From: Kineosporia sp. R_H_3
Lineage (GTDB): Bacteria > Actinomycetota > Actinomycetes > Actinomycetales > Kineosporiaceae
Reading direction: 5' to 3'
Length of the DNA: 34,160 nucleotides
NCBI RefSeq assembly: GCF_002198675.1
Contig: NZ_MWLL01000088.1
Coordinates: 7,527 to 41,686, forward strand
A program made the position numbers and the translations under genes. Positions 14,129 through 22,171 of this stretch are shown piece by piece. Numbering within the stretch: the stretch's first letter is position 1; each line of letters opens with the position of its first letter. The notes under the pieces are model-generated. The model did not search any database and was not told the origin of the DNA. It was given only the letters and a program-made list of their open reading frames with translations.

Positions 14129-15204
14129 CAGCCGACCACCGCCAGCGCCCGGGCCGCGGCGACGACGTCGTCGACCTGCGGCACGACGGACCGCTCGAGC
14201 TGCGGCGCGTACGGGATCGGGGTGTCCAGGCCGCACAGCCGCTTCACCGGCGCGAGCAACCGGTAGAGCGACTCCGACTCCGCGATCCGGGCCGCGACCT
14301 CGCTCATGAAGCCGACGTGCCGCGGCGCCTCCTGGACGAGCAGCGCCCGTCCGGTCTCGTCGATCGCGCCGAGCACCGTCTCGGCGTCGAACGGCGTCAG
14401 GGTGCGGACGTCGACGACGGAGGCCGAGACGCCGTCCGCCTCGAGCCGGGCCGCCGCCTCGAGGCAGCGGCTCACCATGACGCCGGTCGCGACCATCGTC
14501 AGGTCGGTCCCCCGGCGCGGCACGGCGGCCTTGCCGATCGGCACCCGCACCGGCTCGACCGGGACCGGCCCGGACGTCTTGTAGAGCAGCTTGTGCTCGA
14601 GGACGACGACCGGGTCGGGGTCGTCGATCGCGGACAGCAGCAGGCCCTTGGCGTCCGCCGCGTTCGACGGCATGACGACCTTGAGGCCCGGGGTGTGCGC
14701 GAACCACGCCTCGAGGCTCTGCGAGTGCTGGCCCGCGGCACCGGTGCCGGAGCCGCCCGGCGCGCGCAGCACGAGCGGCACGTGCGCCGCGCCGCCGAGC
14801 ATGAAGTGGATCTTCGCGGCCTGGTTGACGATCTGGTCCATCGCCTGGCACGTGAAGTCCGAGAACTGGATCTCGACGATCGGCAGCAGCCCGGACAGCG
14901 CCATCCCGACGCCGGCACCGACGATCCCCAGCTCGGAGATCGGGGTGTCCCGGACCCGCTCCCCGCCGAAGCGGCCGTGCAGGTCGCCCGAGACGCCGAA
15001 CGCGCCGCCGTACACGCCGACGTCCTCGCCGAGCAGCACGACCCGGTCGTCGGCGGCCATCGCCTGGCCCATCGCCTCCCGGACGGCCTCGCTGTACGTG
15101 ATGACCCGCTCGCCGGCGGTGGCGTCCGCGGGCGCGGAGCCCGCGACGTAGCCGAAGGCGGCCGGGGCCGCGGTGCCGTTGCTGTGCTCGACCGTGGCGG
15201 TCAC
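14128..15204 (-). CDS. Thiamine-dependent 2-oxoacid/acetoin dehydrogenase E1 beta subunit
   Basis: 358 residues of the transketolase central and C-terminal type. Landmarks: VITYSEAVREAMGQAM, VVLLGEDVGVYGGAFGVSGD, RVRDTPISELGIVGAGVGMA, GLLPIVEIQFSDF and LTPFDAETVL. The first ~30 residues (TVEHSNGTAAPAAFG...) are an extra, flexible leader. With E1alpha it should form the alpha2beta2 decarboxylase whose product is passed to the lipoyl domain of the next gene. GTG 15204 overlaps the E1alpha stop (GTGA). Confidence 0.93.
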   Translation of the reverse strand: MTATVEHSNGTAAPAAFGYVAGSAPADATAGERVITYSEAVREAMGQAMAADDRVVLLGEDVGVYGGAFGVSGDLHGRFGGERVRDTPISELGIVGAGVGMALSGLLPIVEIQFSDFTCQAMDQIVNQAAKIHFMLGGAAHVPLVLRAPGGSGTGAAGQHSQSLEAWFAHTPGLKVVMPSNAADAKGLLLSAIDDPDPVVVLEHKLLYKTSGPVPVEPVRVPIGKAAVPRRGTDLTMVATGVMVSRCLEAAARLEADGVSASVVDVRTLTPFDAETVLGAIDETGRALLVQEAPRHVGFMSEVAARIAESESLYRLLAPVKRLCGLDTPIPYAPQLERSVVPQVDDVVAAARALAVVG

Positions 15205-16298
15205 TTCGACTCCTCCGTCGCGTCCAGGGCGGTGCCGAGCCCATGCGGCTCGACGGCCGGCGCACCGGCCACGTGCGAGCCGAGCGGCGCGGCGAACACC
15301 GCGGCCGCGGGGTCGGCGAGGAAGGCGCGCGGGTCGGCGTCCGGGGCCTGCATCGACCGGCGGACGGCGTCGCGCACCTCGTCACGGGCCTGCGTCCGCA
15401 CGGCCTCGAGGTCCTCGACGGAGAGCGACCCGGCGTCGAGGATCTTGGCCTCGAAGTCGGCGATGGGGTCGTCGGCCCGCCACTGCTCGATCTCCTCGCG
15501 GGTGCGGTAGAGGTTCTTGTCGCTCTTGCTGTGGCCCTTCCAGCGGTACGTCATCGTCTCCAGCAGGGTCGGGCCGCCGCCGCTGCGGGCCCGGGCGACC
15601 GCCTCGGTCGCCGCGGCGAACACCGCCTCGACGTCGTTGCCGTCGACCCGCACGCCGGGGAACCCGTACGCGGCGGCGCGCTCGGCGACCGTCGCGACGT
15701 GCATCGACTTCTCGGTCGAGAAGCTCATCCCGTACTTGTTGTTCTCGCACACGAGGACGACGGGCAGCTGCCAGATCGCGGCGAGGTTCGCGGCCTCGTG
15801 GAAGGCGCCCTCGTTCGTCGCGCCGTCCCCGAAGAAGCACACGACGACGGCACCCGTGCCGCGCAGCTTCTGCGCGAGCGCCGAGCCGACGGCGATCGGG
15901 ATGCCACCGCCGACGATGCCGTTCGCGCCGAGGTTGCCCTTGGCGACGTCCGCGATGTGCATCGAGCCGCCGCGGCCCCGGCAGTAGCCGGAGTCCTTCG
16001 CGAGCAGCTCGGCCATCATCGGCAGCAGGTCCGCGCCCTTGGCGATGCAGTGCCCGTGACCGCGGTGCGTCGAGGCGATGAGGTCGCCCTCGGCGAGCGC
16101 CGCGCAGACGCCGGTCGCGCTGGCCTCCTGGCCGATCGACAGGTGCATCGTCCCGTGCATCATGCCGCGGGCGAAGAGGTCGTCGACCGCCTCCTCGAAA
16201 CGCCGGATCCGGTACATCGTCAGGAGCGCCTCGCGGGCCCAGCGCGGGTCCGCGGCGCCGGCGTCGGACGCCGCGGGCGCCTCTGCGAGCTCCGTCAT
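15201..16298 (-). CDS. Thiamine-dependent 2-oxoacid/acetoin dehydrogenase E1 alpha subunit
   Basis: 365 residues. The TPP motif is clear: CFFGDGATNEGAFHEAANLA, ending with VCENN (GDG-x27-NN). GGSMHIADVAKGNLGANGIV followed by GGG is the signature of AcoA and of alpha subunits of heteromeric pyruvate dehydrogenases; KGHSKSDKNLYRTREEI is the phosphorylation-loop region. Because actinobacteria usually use a one-chain AceE for pyruvate, an acetoin or other accessory substrate is more likely, but the sequence does not decide. I start at ATG 16298, four bases after GGAGGA; the in-frame ATG at 16313 has only a weak site. First gene of a three-gene overlapping operon, with a complex promoter upstream. 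Confidence 0.92.
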   Translation of the reverse strand: MTELAEAPAASDAGAADPRWAREALLTMYRIRRFEEAVDDLFARGMMHGTMHLSIGQEASATGVCAALAEGDLIASTHRGHGHCIAKGADLLPMMAELLAKDSGYCRGRGGSMHIADVAKGNLGANGIVGGGIPIAVGSALAQKLRGTGAVVVCFFGDGATNEGAFHEAANLAAIWQLPVVLVCENNKYGMSFSTEKSMHVATVAERAAAYGFPGVRVDGNDVEAVFAAATEAVARARSGGGPTLLETMTYRWKGHSKSDKNLYRTREEIEQWRADDPIADFEAKILDAGSLSVEDLEAVRTQARDEVRDAVRRSMQAPDADPRAFLADPAAAVFAAPLGSHVAGAPAVEPHGLGTALDATEESK

Positions 16299-16331
16299 GG
16301 ATTCCTCCGTCATCGTTCCGTGCTGCGTCTG

Positions 16332-16395
16332 CACGAATGTGCTGATTGCATTCACGTTCGTGTGTATTGCAGCATGGTGACTCACGTCACGACAA
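16332..16395 (-). promoter_or_regulatory. Dehydrogenase operon promoter: CRP/GlxR-like site and tandem 19-bp operator repeats
   Basis: Minus-strand TTGTCG (16390-16395) lies 18 bases from TGCAAT (16366-16371). The spacer contains GTGA-N6-TCAC (16377-16390), a perfect CRP/GlxR core. Two direct repeats, read on the plus strand as CACGnnnGTGnnnATTGCA, lie at 16332-16350 and 16353-16371 with 13 of 19 identities and a 21-base period, covering the -10, start point and leader. This fits an activator or repressor bound on one face of the helix. Confidence 0.55.
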
Positions 16396-16567
16396 GGCCA
16401 CTGGCCCCGGGCCGGGAGGTCCGGGCAGGCCGATCGGCGGACGGCGCGCACACGTGTGAGCGCACCGTCACGTCGGTCCGGGCAGACCGTCACGCCGACG
16501 GGCTGGACGTGACGCCAGGATGTGCGAGAGTCGGGCCCCCCAGGTCCGTACCGGAGAGGAGCACGCA

Positions 16568-16834
16568 GTGCCGCAGCGCAGCGTTGTCATCGCGTCGAGC
16601 GTCGGGCTGCATGCCCGCCCCGCGGCGCTGTTCACCAAGGCCGCGGCCGGAGCCGGGATCCCGGTGACGATCCGCAAGGGCGACGGCGCCCCGGTGCCGG
16701 CCTCGAGCATCCTGTCGGTGCTCACGCTCAACGTCGGTCACGGCGACGAGGTGACGATCGAGGCCGAGGGCGCGAACGCCGACCAGGTCCTCGACGACCT
16801 CGTGACCCTGCTGGGGACCGACCACGACGCCTGA
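16568..16834 (+). CDS. ptsH: PTS phosphocarrier protein HPr
   Basis: 88 residues. HPr passes phosphate from enzyme I to IIA proteins. The active His15 is in VGLHARPAALFTKAA, and Ser46/Ser47 in PASSILSVLTLNVG is the regulatory site position; GDEVTIEAEG follows as usual. GTG 16568 has GGAGAGGAG upstream. It is divergent from the dehydrogenase operon and near the glucitol-type PTS, whose IIA it could serve. Enzyme I is not in the window. Confidence 0.95.
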   Translation: MPQRSVVIASSVGLHARPAALFTKAAAGAGIPVTIRKGDGAPVPASSILSVLTLNVGHGDEVTIEAEGANADQVLDDLVTLLGTDHDA

Positions 16835-16858
16835 TCGCGCGTCCGGCACCCTGGTCCC

Positions 16859-17356
16859 GTGACCCCTGCGTACCCGCTGCCCCGGACCGGGATCGGCGTC
16901 GACGTCCACGCGTTCGCCGATCCCGCGTCGGGGCGCCCGATGCGGATGGCCGGGCTCGACTGGCCCGGTGAGACCGGCCTGGCCGGGCACTCCGACGCGG
17001 ACGCCGCGGCGCACGCCTGCTGCGACGCGCTGCTGTCCGCGGCCGGCCTCGGCGACCTCGGCAGCAACTTCGGCACGTCCGACCCGCGCTGGGCCGGGGC
17101 GCCCGGGGCCGCGCTGCTCGAGGAGACCGCGCGCCGGGTCCGGGCGGCCGGCTACGAGATCGGCAACGTCGCCGTCCAGGTCGTCGGCAACCGGCCGAAG
17201 ATCGGGCCGCGACGGGCCGAGGCGCAGGCGGCGCTGTCCGCCGCGTGCGGTGCGCCGGTGACGGTGTCCGCGACGACGACCGACGGGCTGGGCCTCACCG
17301 GCCGCGGCGAGGGCGTCGCGGCGATCGCGACGGCGCTCGTCGTCCCGGTGGGCTGA
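16859..17356 (+). CDS. ispF: 2-C-methyl-D-erythritol 2,4-cyclodiphosphate synthase
   Basis: 165 residues. IspF cyclises CDP-ME 2-phosphate in the MEP isoprenoid pathway, as a zinc-dependent trimer. Motifs: [10 protein letters not shown] with the metal ligands Asp and His, [35 protein letters not shown], and [19 protein letters not shown]. The GTG at 16859 lacks a clear ribosome site. It runs against ispD: the stops are six bases apart. In mycobacteria ispD-ispF-cysS are on one strand, so ispF appears inverted here. Confidence 0.96.
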   Translation: MTPAYPLPRTGIGVDVHAFADPASGRPMRMAGLDWPGETGLAGHSDADAAAHACCDALLSAAGLGDLGSNFGTSDPRWAGAPGAALLEETARRVRAAGYEIGNVAVQVVGNRPKIGPRRAEAQAALSAACGAPVTVSATTTDGLGLTGRGEGVAAIATALVVPVG

Positions 17357-17362
17357 CCGGGC

Positions 17363-18106
17363 TCAGCGCGCGGGCGCCCGCTCGTCGTCGACGTCCGCAC
17401 CGACGTGCAGCATCGCCTCGGCGAGGACGAGGTCGTCCGCCGTCCCGACCCGGAACACCTCACCGGGCGCGAGCACCGAGGAGAGCCGGCCGCCGCCGGT
17501 CTGCACGAGCCGCGGCAGGACGTCGGCGCCCGGGTCCCGCAGGTCGGCCTCGGTGGCCGCCTCGAGCGCGGCGACGAGCGCGCCGGCCCGGTAGGCCTGC
17601 GGGCTGTAGACCATCCGGAAGCCCTCGCGGTCGACGGTGGCCGTGACGACGTCGTCCTCGTCGACCCGCTTGAGCGTGTCGGTCACCGGCCGGACCGGGA
17701 CGACGGCCGCGACCTGCTCCTGCGCGGCGCCGTCGAGCGCCGCGACGACCGCGCGGACGAGGGCCGCCGGCGCGAGCGGGAAGAGCGGGTCGTGGACGAC
17801 GACCGTCGAGGCGGCGTCCGGCCGGCGGGCCCGCAGCGCCGCCCGCACCCGCAGCCCGGGCCCGTTCTCCTGCGCGGCGAGGACCTCGACCGGCACGTCG
17901 CCCGGCAGCCCCGCGACGAGCGCCCCGACCGGCTCGACGAGCGCGGGCGGGGTGACGACGACGACCGCGTCGACGACCCCGGAGCGCACGAGCGCCCCGA
18001 CGGCCCGCCGCACGAGCGGCACCTCCCGCAGCGGGCGCAGCGCCGCGCACCCGGCGGGCGCCAGCCGGTCGTCGTGCCCGACCGGCACGATCCCCAGGGT
18101 CGTCAC
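17363..18106 (-). CDS. IspD-like protein with eroded active-site motifs, at the canonical locus
   Basis: 247 residues. The fold and order of blocks match IspD (GVVDAVVVVTPP, DTLKRVDEDDVV, REGFRMVYSPQAY, ADDLVLAEAML), but key positions have changed. The glycine-rich G-x-G-x-R...PK loop reads VPVGHDDRLAPAG with no Lys; VHDAAR reads VHDPLF; the late Lys of NIKVTRPEDL-type motifs is Arg (VFRVGTADDL). The Asp of VHD and the DTxK block remain. Position (after PIN/TRAM and carD, beside ispF) shows it is the ancestral ispD. It may be inactive, altered in substrate, or a decaying paralogue replaced by 6047-6820. GTG 18106 overlaps the previous stop (GTGA), so it is still coupled and has an intact frame. 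Confidence 0.85.
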   Translation of the reverse strand: MTTLGIVPVGHDDRLAPAGCAALRPLREVPLVRRAVGALVRSGVVDAVVVVTPPALVEPVGALVAGLPGDVPVEVLAAQENGPGLRVRAALRARRPDAASTVVVHDPLFPLAPAALVRAVVAALDGAAQEQVAAVVPVRPVTDTLKRVDEDDVVTATVDREGFRMVYSPQAYRAGALVAALEAATEADLRDPGADVLPRLVQTGGGRLSSVLAPGEVFRVGTADDLVLAEAMLHVGADVDDERAPAR

Positions 18107-19335
18107 GTGAGCCGGGCGAAGACGAGCCTGCCGTTGGCGGTGACGAGCACGCTCGTCACCGTCGCACCGACCTCGGTGCCCACCCGCTCCCGCGACTTCT
18201 CCACGACGACCATTGTGCCGTCGTCCAGGTAGCCCACCGCCTGCCCGGCCTCCTTGCCCGGCCGGGTGAGCAGCACGCTCACCGTGTCGCCCGCGGTGAC
18301 CGGCGGGCGCAGCGCGAGTGCGAGCGCGTGCAGGTTCATGACCCGGCAGCCGGACAGCGCCGCCGCCTTCGCGAGGTTCGTGTCGAGGGTCAGCAGCGCG
18401 GCCGGCCGGTCGAGGCACATCCGGACGAGCTTCGCGTCGACCTCGACGACCTCGGGCGCGAGGTCGGCGACGTACTCGACGTCGATGCTGCGCTCGCGGC
18501 GCAGCGCCTCGAGCGTCTCGAGGCCTCGCCGGCCCTTGGCGCGCCGCAGGTCGTCCCCGGCGTCCGCGAGCCCCTGCAGCTCGGCGACGACCGGCGCGCT
18601 GACGAGCATCGTGCCGTGGAGGAACCCCGCGCGGACGACGTCGAGCACCCGGCCGTCGATCGCGACCGACGTGTCGACCATCCGGGCCAGCGTCGCGACC
18701 GGGGCGACGTGCCCGTGGAGGCCGCCGATGCCGGCGCTCGGGCCGAGCAGGGACAGGACCCGCTCGCGCTGGGCCATCCCGACCCGGTAGCCGAGGGTGG
18801 CGACCGTGACGCAGACGAAGACGAACACCGGGATCGTCAGCGACGTCGACCCGACGAGGAGCATCGGCCAGGCCAGCCCGGCGGCGAGCAGGGTGCCGAG
18901 CACCGCGCCGGTGAGGCCGGCGAGCACCTGCTCGGCGGAGCGGCTGCGCAGCGCGCGCTCGGTCTGGGTCAGGGTGCGGCCGGTGAGCCGGCCGACGACG
19001 CCGCCGAGGACGTAGCCGAACGCGGCGCCGAGGATGATCCCGGTGCCCTCGGCGTCGAACGGGCCCATCCGCACCCGGTCGCTGTCGAGCCCGTGCGCGA
19101 CCTGGTAGCCGACCCCCGCGAGGAACACGACGACGCAGAAGCGCAGCACCTCGACGACCACCGGCGGGACCCCCGACCCGAGGGGCTCGGCCGGCCGGCC
19201 GGCCGTCTCGGCCCCGGGGGCAGCCGCCTGGGCCGGAACGCGCGAGACGGCGCCCTCGTGGTCGAGGACGCCGTCCCGTGGCGCACCGATGTCGTGCGAC
19301 TCAGACTCAGTTACAGAACGTGCGCGTGCGGTCAC
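18103..19335 (-). CDS. PIN/TRAM-domain membrane protein (YacL-like)
   Basis: 410 residues. After a Pro/Ala-rich cytoplasmic leader come four membrane segments (VVEVLRFCVVVFLAGVGYQV; ILGAAFGYVLGGVVGRL; GLTGAVLGTLLAAGLAWPML; LTIPVFVFVCVTVATLGYRV). A PIN nuclease-type domain begins at MVDTSVAIDGRVLDVV and includes APVVAELQ and LLTLDTNLAKAA with the acidic residues. A TRAM domain ends the protein (GKEAGQAVGYLDDGTMVVVE). Such proteins lie between carD and ispD in many actinobacteria; their RNA target is unknown. I chose GTG 19335, four bases from the carD stop; later starts would remove the first helix. Confidence 0.9.
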   Translation of the reverse strand: MTARARSVTESESHDIGAPRDGVLDHEGAVSRVPAQAAAPGAETAGRPAEPLGSGVPPVVVEVLRFCVVVFLAGVGYQVAHGLDSDRVRMGPFDAEGTGIILGAAFGYVLGGVVGRLTGRTLTQTERALRSRSAEQVLAGLTGAVLGTLLAAGLAWPMLLVGSTSLTIPVFVFVCVTVATLGYRVGMAQRERVLSLLGPSAGIGGLHGHVAPVATLARMVDTSVAIDGRVLDVVRAGFLHGTMLVSAPVVAELQGLADAGDDLRRAKGRRGLETLEALRRERSIDVEYVADLAPEVVEVDAKLVRMCLDRPAALLTLDTNLAKAAALSGCRVMNLHALALALRPPVTAGDTVSVLLTRPGKEAGQAVGYLDDGTMVVVEKSRERVGTEVGATVTSVLVTANGRLVFARLT

Positions 19336-19339
19336 GCAC

Positions 19340-19822
19340 TCAGGATGCCAGAACCTCGTCCAGGAGAGCCTCTGCCTTGTCCTCGTTCGTGTGCTCGGCG
19401 AGTGCGAGCTCCGACACGAGGATCTGGCGGGCCTTGGCGAGCATCCGCTTCTCACCGGCGGAGAGGCCACGGTCCTGGTCGCGGCGCCACAGGTCGCGGA
19501 CGACCTCGGCCACCTTGATCACGTCACCGGAGGCGAGCTTCTCGAGGTTCGCCTTGTAGCGGCGCGACCAGTTGGTCGGCTCCTCCGCGTACGGCGCCCG
19601 GAGAACCTGGAAGACCTTGTCCAGCCCTTCCTGACCCACCACGTCACGGACGCCGACGAGGTCGACGTTCATGGCCGGTACTTCGATGGTGAGATCGCCC
19701 TGGGCGACCTTCAGGACCAGGTACTGACGCTCTTCCCCCTTGATGACCCTGGTCTTGATCTCCTCGATGAGTGCGGCCCCGTGATGGGGGTACACAACCG
19801 TCTCGCCGACCGTGAAAGCCAT
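19340..19822 (-). CDS. carD: CarD-family RNA polymerase-binding transcription regulator
   Basis: 160 residues. CarD binds the RNA polymerase beta subunit and stabilises the open complex, notably at rRNA promoters. The N-terminal RNAP-interaction domain ([40 protein letters not shown]) and the helical DNA-binding domain ([38 protein letters not shown]) are complete, including the Trp in PTNWSRR. ATG 19822 follows AAGGGGA. It heads a PIN/TRAM-ispD chain and is divergent from the thioredoxin-like/LpqE-like pair, as carD and lpqE are in mycobacteria. Confidence 0.97.
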   Translation of the reverse strand: MAFTVGETVVYPHHGAALIEEIKTRVIKGEERQYLVLKVAQGDLTIEVPAMNVDLVGVRDVVGQEGLDKVFQVLRAPYAEEPTNWSRRYKANLEKLASGDVIKVAEVVRDLWRRDQDRGLSAGEKRMLAKARQILVSELALAEHTNEDKAEALLDEVLAS

Positions 19823-19849
19823 GTGGTCTTTTCCCCTTTCGCGACCTCT

Positions 19850-19878
19850 ACCTTACCACGGCAGGGGGTGGACGTCAC
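19850..19878 (-). promoter_or_regulatory. Probable carD promoter
   Basis: TAAGGT (19850-19855) with GTGACG (19873-19878) at 17-base spacing, 27 bases before the carD ATG. A small GAGGCC/GGCCTC inverted repeat lies upstream at 19907-19923. Confidence 0.4.
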
Positions 19879-20027
19879 CGGGGCCGGGATCCGTTTGCGC
19901 AGGTCAGAGGCCTAATCGGCCTCACGGTGGGCCTTGACAGACCTCGGGGGGACGTGCTCCGCGCACGATCGGTCACGCGACTGCGCCACCTGAGGCGGGT
20001 CACGGGCGGCGGACGGATACTGCTGCA

Positions 20028-20789
20028 GTGACCGTGCCGGACGACGCGCGCACCCTCGAGGCGGACCGCGCCGTCTGGGTCGCCGAGGAGCGCCGGCGAC
20101 GCCGCCGCAGACGGCTGCGCCGGCTCGTCCTGACCCGTCGCTGGGAGCGTTTCGGGCTCTCCGGGCCGATCCTCACGCTCTGCCTCCTGCTCACCGCCGG
20201 GGTCGGCTCGCTCGCGGTCGTCCTCGTCCCGCGTCCCCGGACCCCGCCGCCGGCCGCGGCGCCGCTGGCCGCCGTCCCACGGGTCGCCGTCCCGGCGGCG
20301 GACGCGCCCGCGCCGCCGGAGCCCGCCCCGGTCCTCGAGCGCGGCGGCGACATCCTCGGTCGCAGGCTGCCCGCCGCGGTGCTCACGGCGGACCTCGGCA
20401 CGGTGACGACGGACGACGTCCGGCCCGCCGTGCTCCTGCTCGCCCCGGCGGACTGCGGCTGCGCACCGGCCGTACGCACGCTGTACGTGCAGGCCCGCGA
20501 GTTCCGGCTGAGCACGTGGCTCGTCGCGCCGGGAGGACGCGACGCCGCCTCGACGGCAGCGGCCCGGCGCGGCCTCGACGCCCTCGACGCGCAGGCGGCC
20601 GCCGGCGGGGCGCGCTGGGCCCTCGACCCGGACGACGTCCTCGCCCGCGGGACCCGCGCCCGCGGCCTCACCGTCGTCCTCGTCCGGCCGGACGGCACCG
20701 TCGCGGTCGTGCTCCGCGACGTCGCCCCGGACGGGCGCGGACTGCCTGCGATGGAGATCGCACTCGCCGCGCTCGCCCCTCGCCGGTGA
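20028..20789 (+). CDS. Membrane-anchored thioredoxin-like protein
   Basis: 253 residues. A short cytoplasmic head with a run of Arg (EERRRRRRRRLRRLVLTRR) precedes one membrane helix (ILTLCLLLTAGVGSLAVVLV), a Pro/Ala linker (~70-105), and an extracytoplasmic domain of thioredoxin/AhpC type: GGDILGRRLPAAVL, VRPAVLLLAPADCGCAPAV, then helices and a VVLVRPDGTVAVV strand. The redox pair is C-x-C (CGC) rather than CxxC. GTG 20028 has GATACT six bases upstream, consistent with a leaderless start. It sits 77 bases before the LpqE-like lipoprotein, so envelope redox or metal handling is an inference only. Confidence 0.78.
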   Translation: MTVPDDARTLEADRAVWVAEERRRRRRRRLRRLVLTRRWERFGLSGPILTLCLLLTAGVGSLAVVLVPRPRTPPPAAAPLAAVPRVAVPAADAPAPPEPAPVLERGGDILGRRLPAAVLTADLGTVTTDDVRPAVLLLAPADCGCAPAVRTLYVQAREFRLSTWLVAPGGRDAASTAAARRGLDALDAQAAAGGARWALDPDDVLARGTRARGLTVVLVRPDGTVAVVLRDVAPDGRGLPAMEIALAALAPRR

Positions 20790-20866
20790 GCGCCGCCCGG
20801 GCCGGTAGGCTGCGTGCCGACCCGGGCGAGGTCCGGGACAGCGCTCGCACGAAGGAGGCACGGCCC

Positions 20867-21391
20867 GTGACGTTCAGGACCGCATCGACGGCGGCCACCG
20901 TCCGACTCGCGGCTGCCGGCGTGGCCGTCGCCGCGGTGCTCACGGGGTGCTCGTTCACCAACCCGGCGACGATCGCGACGCCCTACGCGCCGAGCGACGG
21001 CACGGCGAGCACCATCGAGGACCCCGCCACGGGCGGCGTCGTCCGCCTGCGCAACTTCCTCCTCGTGACGAGCGAGGCCGGCGCCGCGGGTGTCGTGGCC
21101 GGCGCGATCGCCAACGAGGGCACCAAGCCCGTCACCGTCTCGCTCTCCGTGCAGGACGCGACCGGTGCGGCCGTCGGCCAGCCCGTCGACGTCGAGGTGA
21201 CGCCCGGCACGCTGGCCCAGGTCGGCACCGGCGGCACCGCGCTCACCCTGCCCACGGTCCCGACCGGGCCCGGCACGAACCTGCGGATCAAGGCCTCGAC
21301 GGGGGCCGGGTCCACGACATTCGCGCTGCCCGTGCTCGCCGCCTCCGGCCCGTACGCGACACTCACGCCGACGGCGACGCCCGAGGACTGA
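20867..21391 (+). CDS. Lipoprotein, LpqE-like
   Basis: 174 residues. Signal peptide with lipobox VLTGC; Cys28 is the lipidated residue. The mature domain (GGVVRLRNFLLVTSEAGAAG, VAGAIANEGTKPVTVSLSV, LRIKASTGAG) has the immunoglobulin-like beta pattern of LpqE/PCuAC-type lipoproteins, but no obvious Met/His copper cluster is visible. Position next to divergent carD is the same as lpqE in Mycobacterium, which supports the assignment. GTG 20867 follows AAGGAGG by eight bases. The gene ends at a strong hairpin shared with regX3. Confidence 0.8.
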   Translation: MTFRTASTAATVRLAAAGVAVAAVLTGCSFTNPATIATPYAPSDGTASTIEDPATGGVVRLRNFLLVTSEAGAAGVVAGAIANEGTKPVTVSLSVQDATGAAVGQPVDVEVTPGTLAQVGTGGTALTLPTVPTGPGTNLRIKASTGAGSTTFALPVLAASGPYATLTPTATPED

Positions 21392-21420
21392 CGCCTGCCG
21401 GGTCCGCCCGGAGAACGCCG

Positions 21421-21457
21421 CGAAGGCCGCACGAGGAGCTTCCTCGCGCGGCCTTCG
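21421..21457. terminator. Bidirectional terminator between lpqE-like gene and regX3
   Basis: 17-bp stem with one mismatch (21421-21437 with 21441-21457) and a 3-base loop between convergent genes. Confidence 0.75.
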
Positions 21458-21484
21458 TCGTCGTCCGGGGTAGGCCTACGGGCC

Positions 21485-22171
21485 TCAGCCGGTGCTCTCG
21501 AACTTGTAGCCGAGCCCGCGGACCGTCACGAGGTACTTGGGGTTGGCCGGGTCGGGCTCGATCTTGCTGCGCAGCCGCTTGACGTGGACGTCGAGCGTCT
21601 TGGTGTCGCCGACGTAGTCCGAGCCCCAGACCCGGTCGATGAGCTGCATCCGGGTCAGGACGCGGCCCGCGTTGCGCAGCAGGATCTCGAGCAGCTCGAA
21701 CTCCTTGAGCGGCATCGCGACGGTCTGGTTGTCGACGGTGACGACGTGCCGCTCGACGTCCATCCGGACCGGGCCGGCCTCGATCGTCGCGGGTGCGAGC
21801 GACTCCGGTTCGGTGCCCCGGCGCAGGACGGCCCGGACCCGCGCCACGAGCTCGCGCGAGGAGTAGGGCTTCGTCACGTAGTCGTCGGCCCCGAGCTCGA
21901 GCCCGACGACCTTGTCGATCTCGCTGTCCTTGGCCGTGAGCATGATGACGGGGACGTTGCTCCGGGCGCGCAGCTGGCGGCACACCTCGGTCCCGGGCAG
22001 GCCCGGGAGCATGAGGTCGAGCAGGACGAGATCGGCGCCGTGGCGGTCGAACTCCGCCAGGGCGGCCGGGCCGTCGTCGGCGACGGCCACCTCGTAGCCC
22101 TCCTTGCGCAGGAGGTACGACAGCGGGTCGCTGAACGACTCCTCGTCCTCGACCACGAGGATGCGGGTCAC
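21485..22171 (-). CDS. regX3: OmpR-family response regulator RegX3
   Basis: 228 residues. Receiver domain ILVVEDEESFSDPLSYLL with the phosphorylated Asp52 in LVLLDLMLPG, Thr in IMLTAKD and Lys in DDYVTKPYS. The C-terminal winged helix shows PLKEFELLEILLRNAGRVLT and GDTKTLDVHVKRLRSKIEPD, ending RGLGYKFE. In mycobacteria SenX3-RegX3 controls phosphate-starvation genes. GTG 22171 overlaps the senX3 stop (GTGA). Divergent phoU beyond senX3 completes the phosphate-signalling cluster. Confidence 0.94.
   Translation of the reverse strand: MTRILVVEDEESFSDPLSYLLRKEGYEVAVADDGPAALAEFDRHGADLVLLDLMLPGLPGTEVCRQLRARSNVPVIMLTAKDSEIDKVVGLELGADDYVTKPYSSRELVARVRAVLRRGTEPESLAPATIEAGPVRMDVERHVVTVDNQTVAMPLKEFELLEILLRNAGRVLTRMQLIDRVWGSDYVGDTKTLDVHVKRLRSKIEPDPANPKYLVTVRGLGYKFESTG

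Noticed and set aside
12645-14309. Long plus-strand frame opposite the E2 gene
   Set aside because: Ser/Thr/Arg/Pro-biased translation with no motif. It is the shadow of a GC-rich real gene with lipoyl and binding domains on the other strand.
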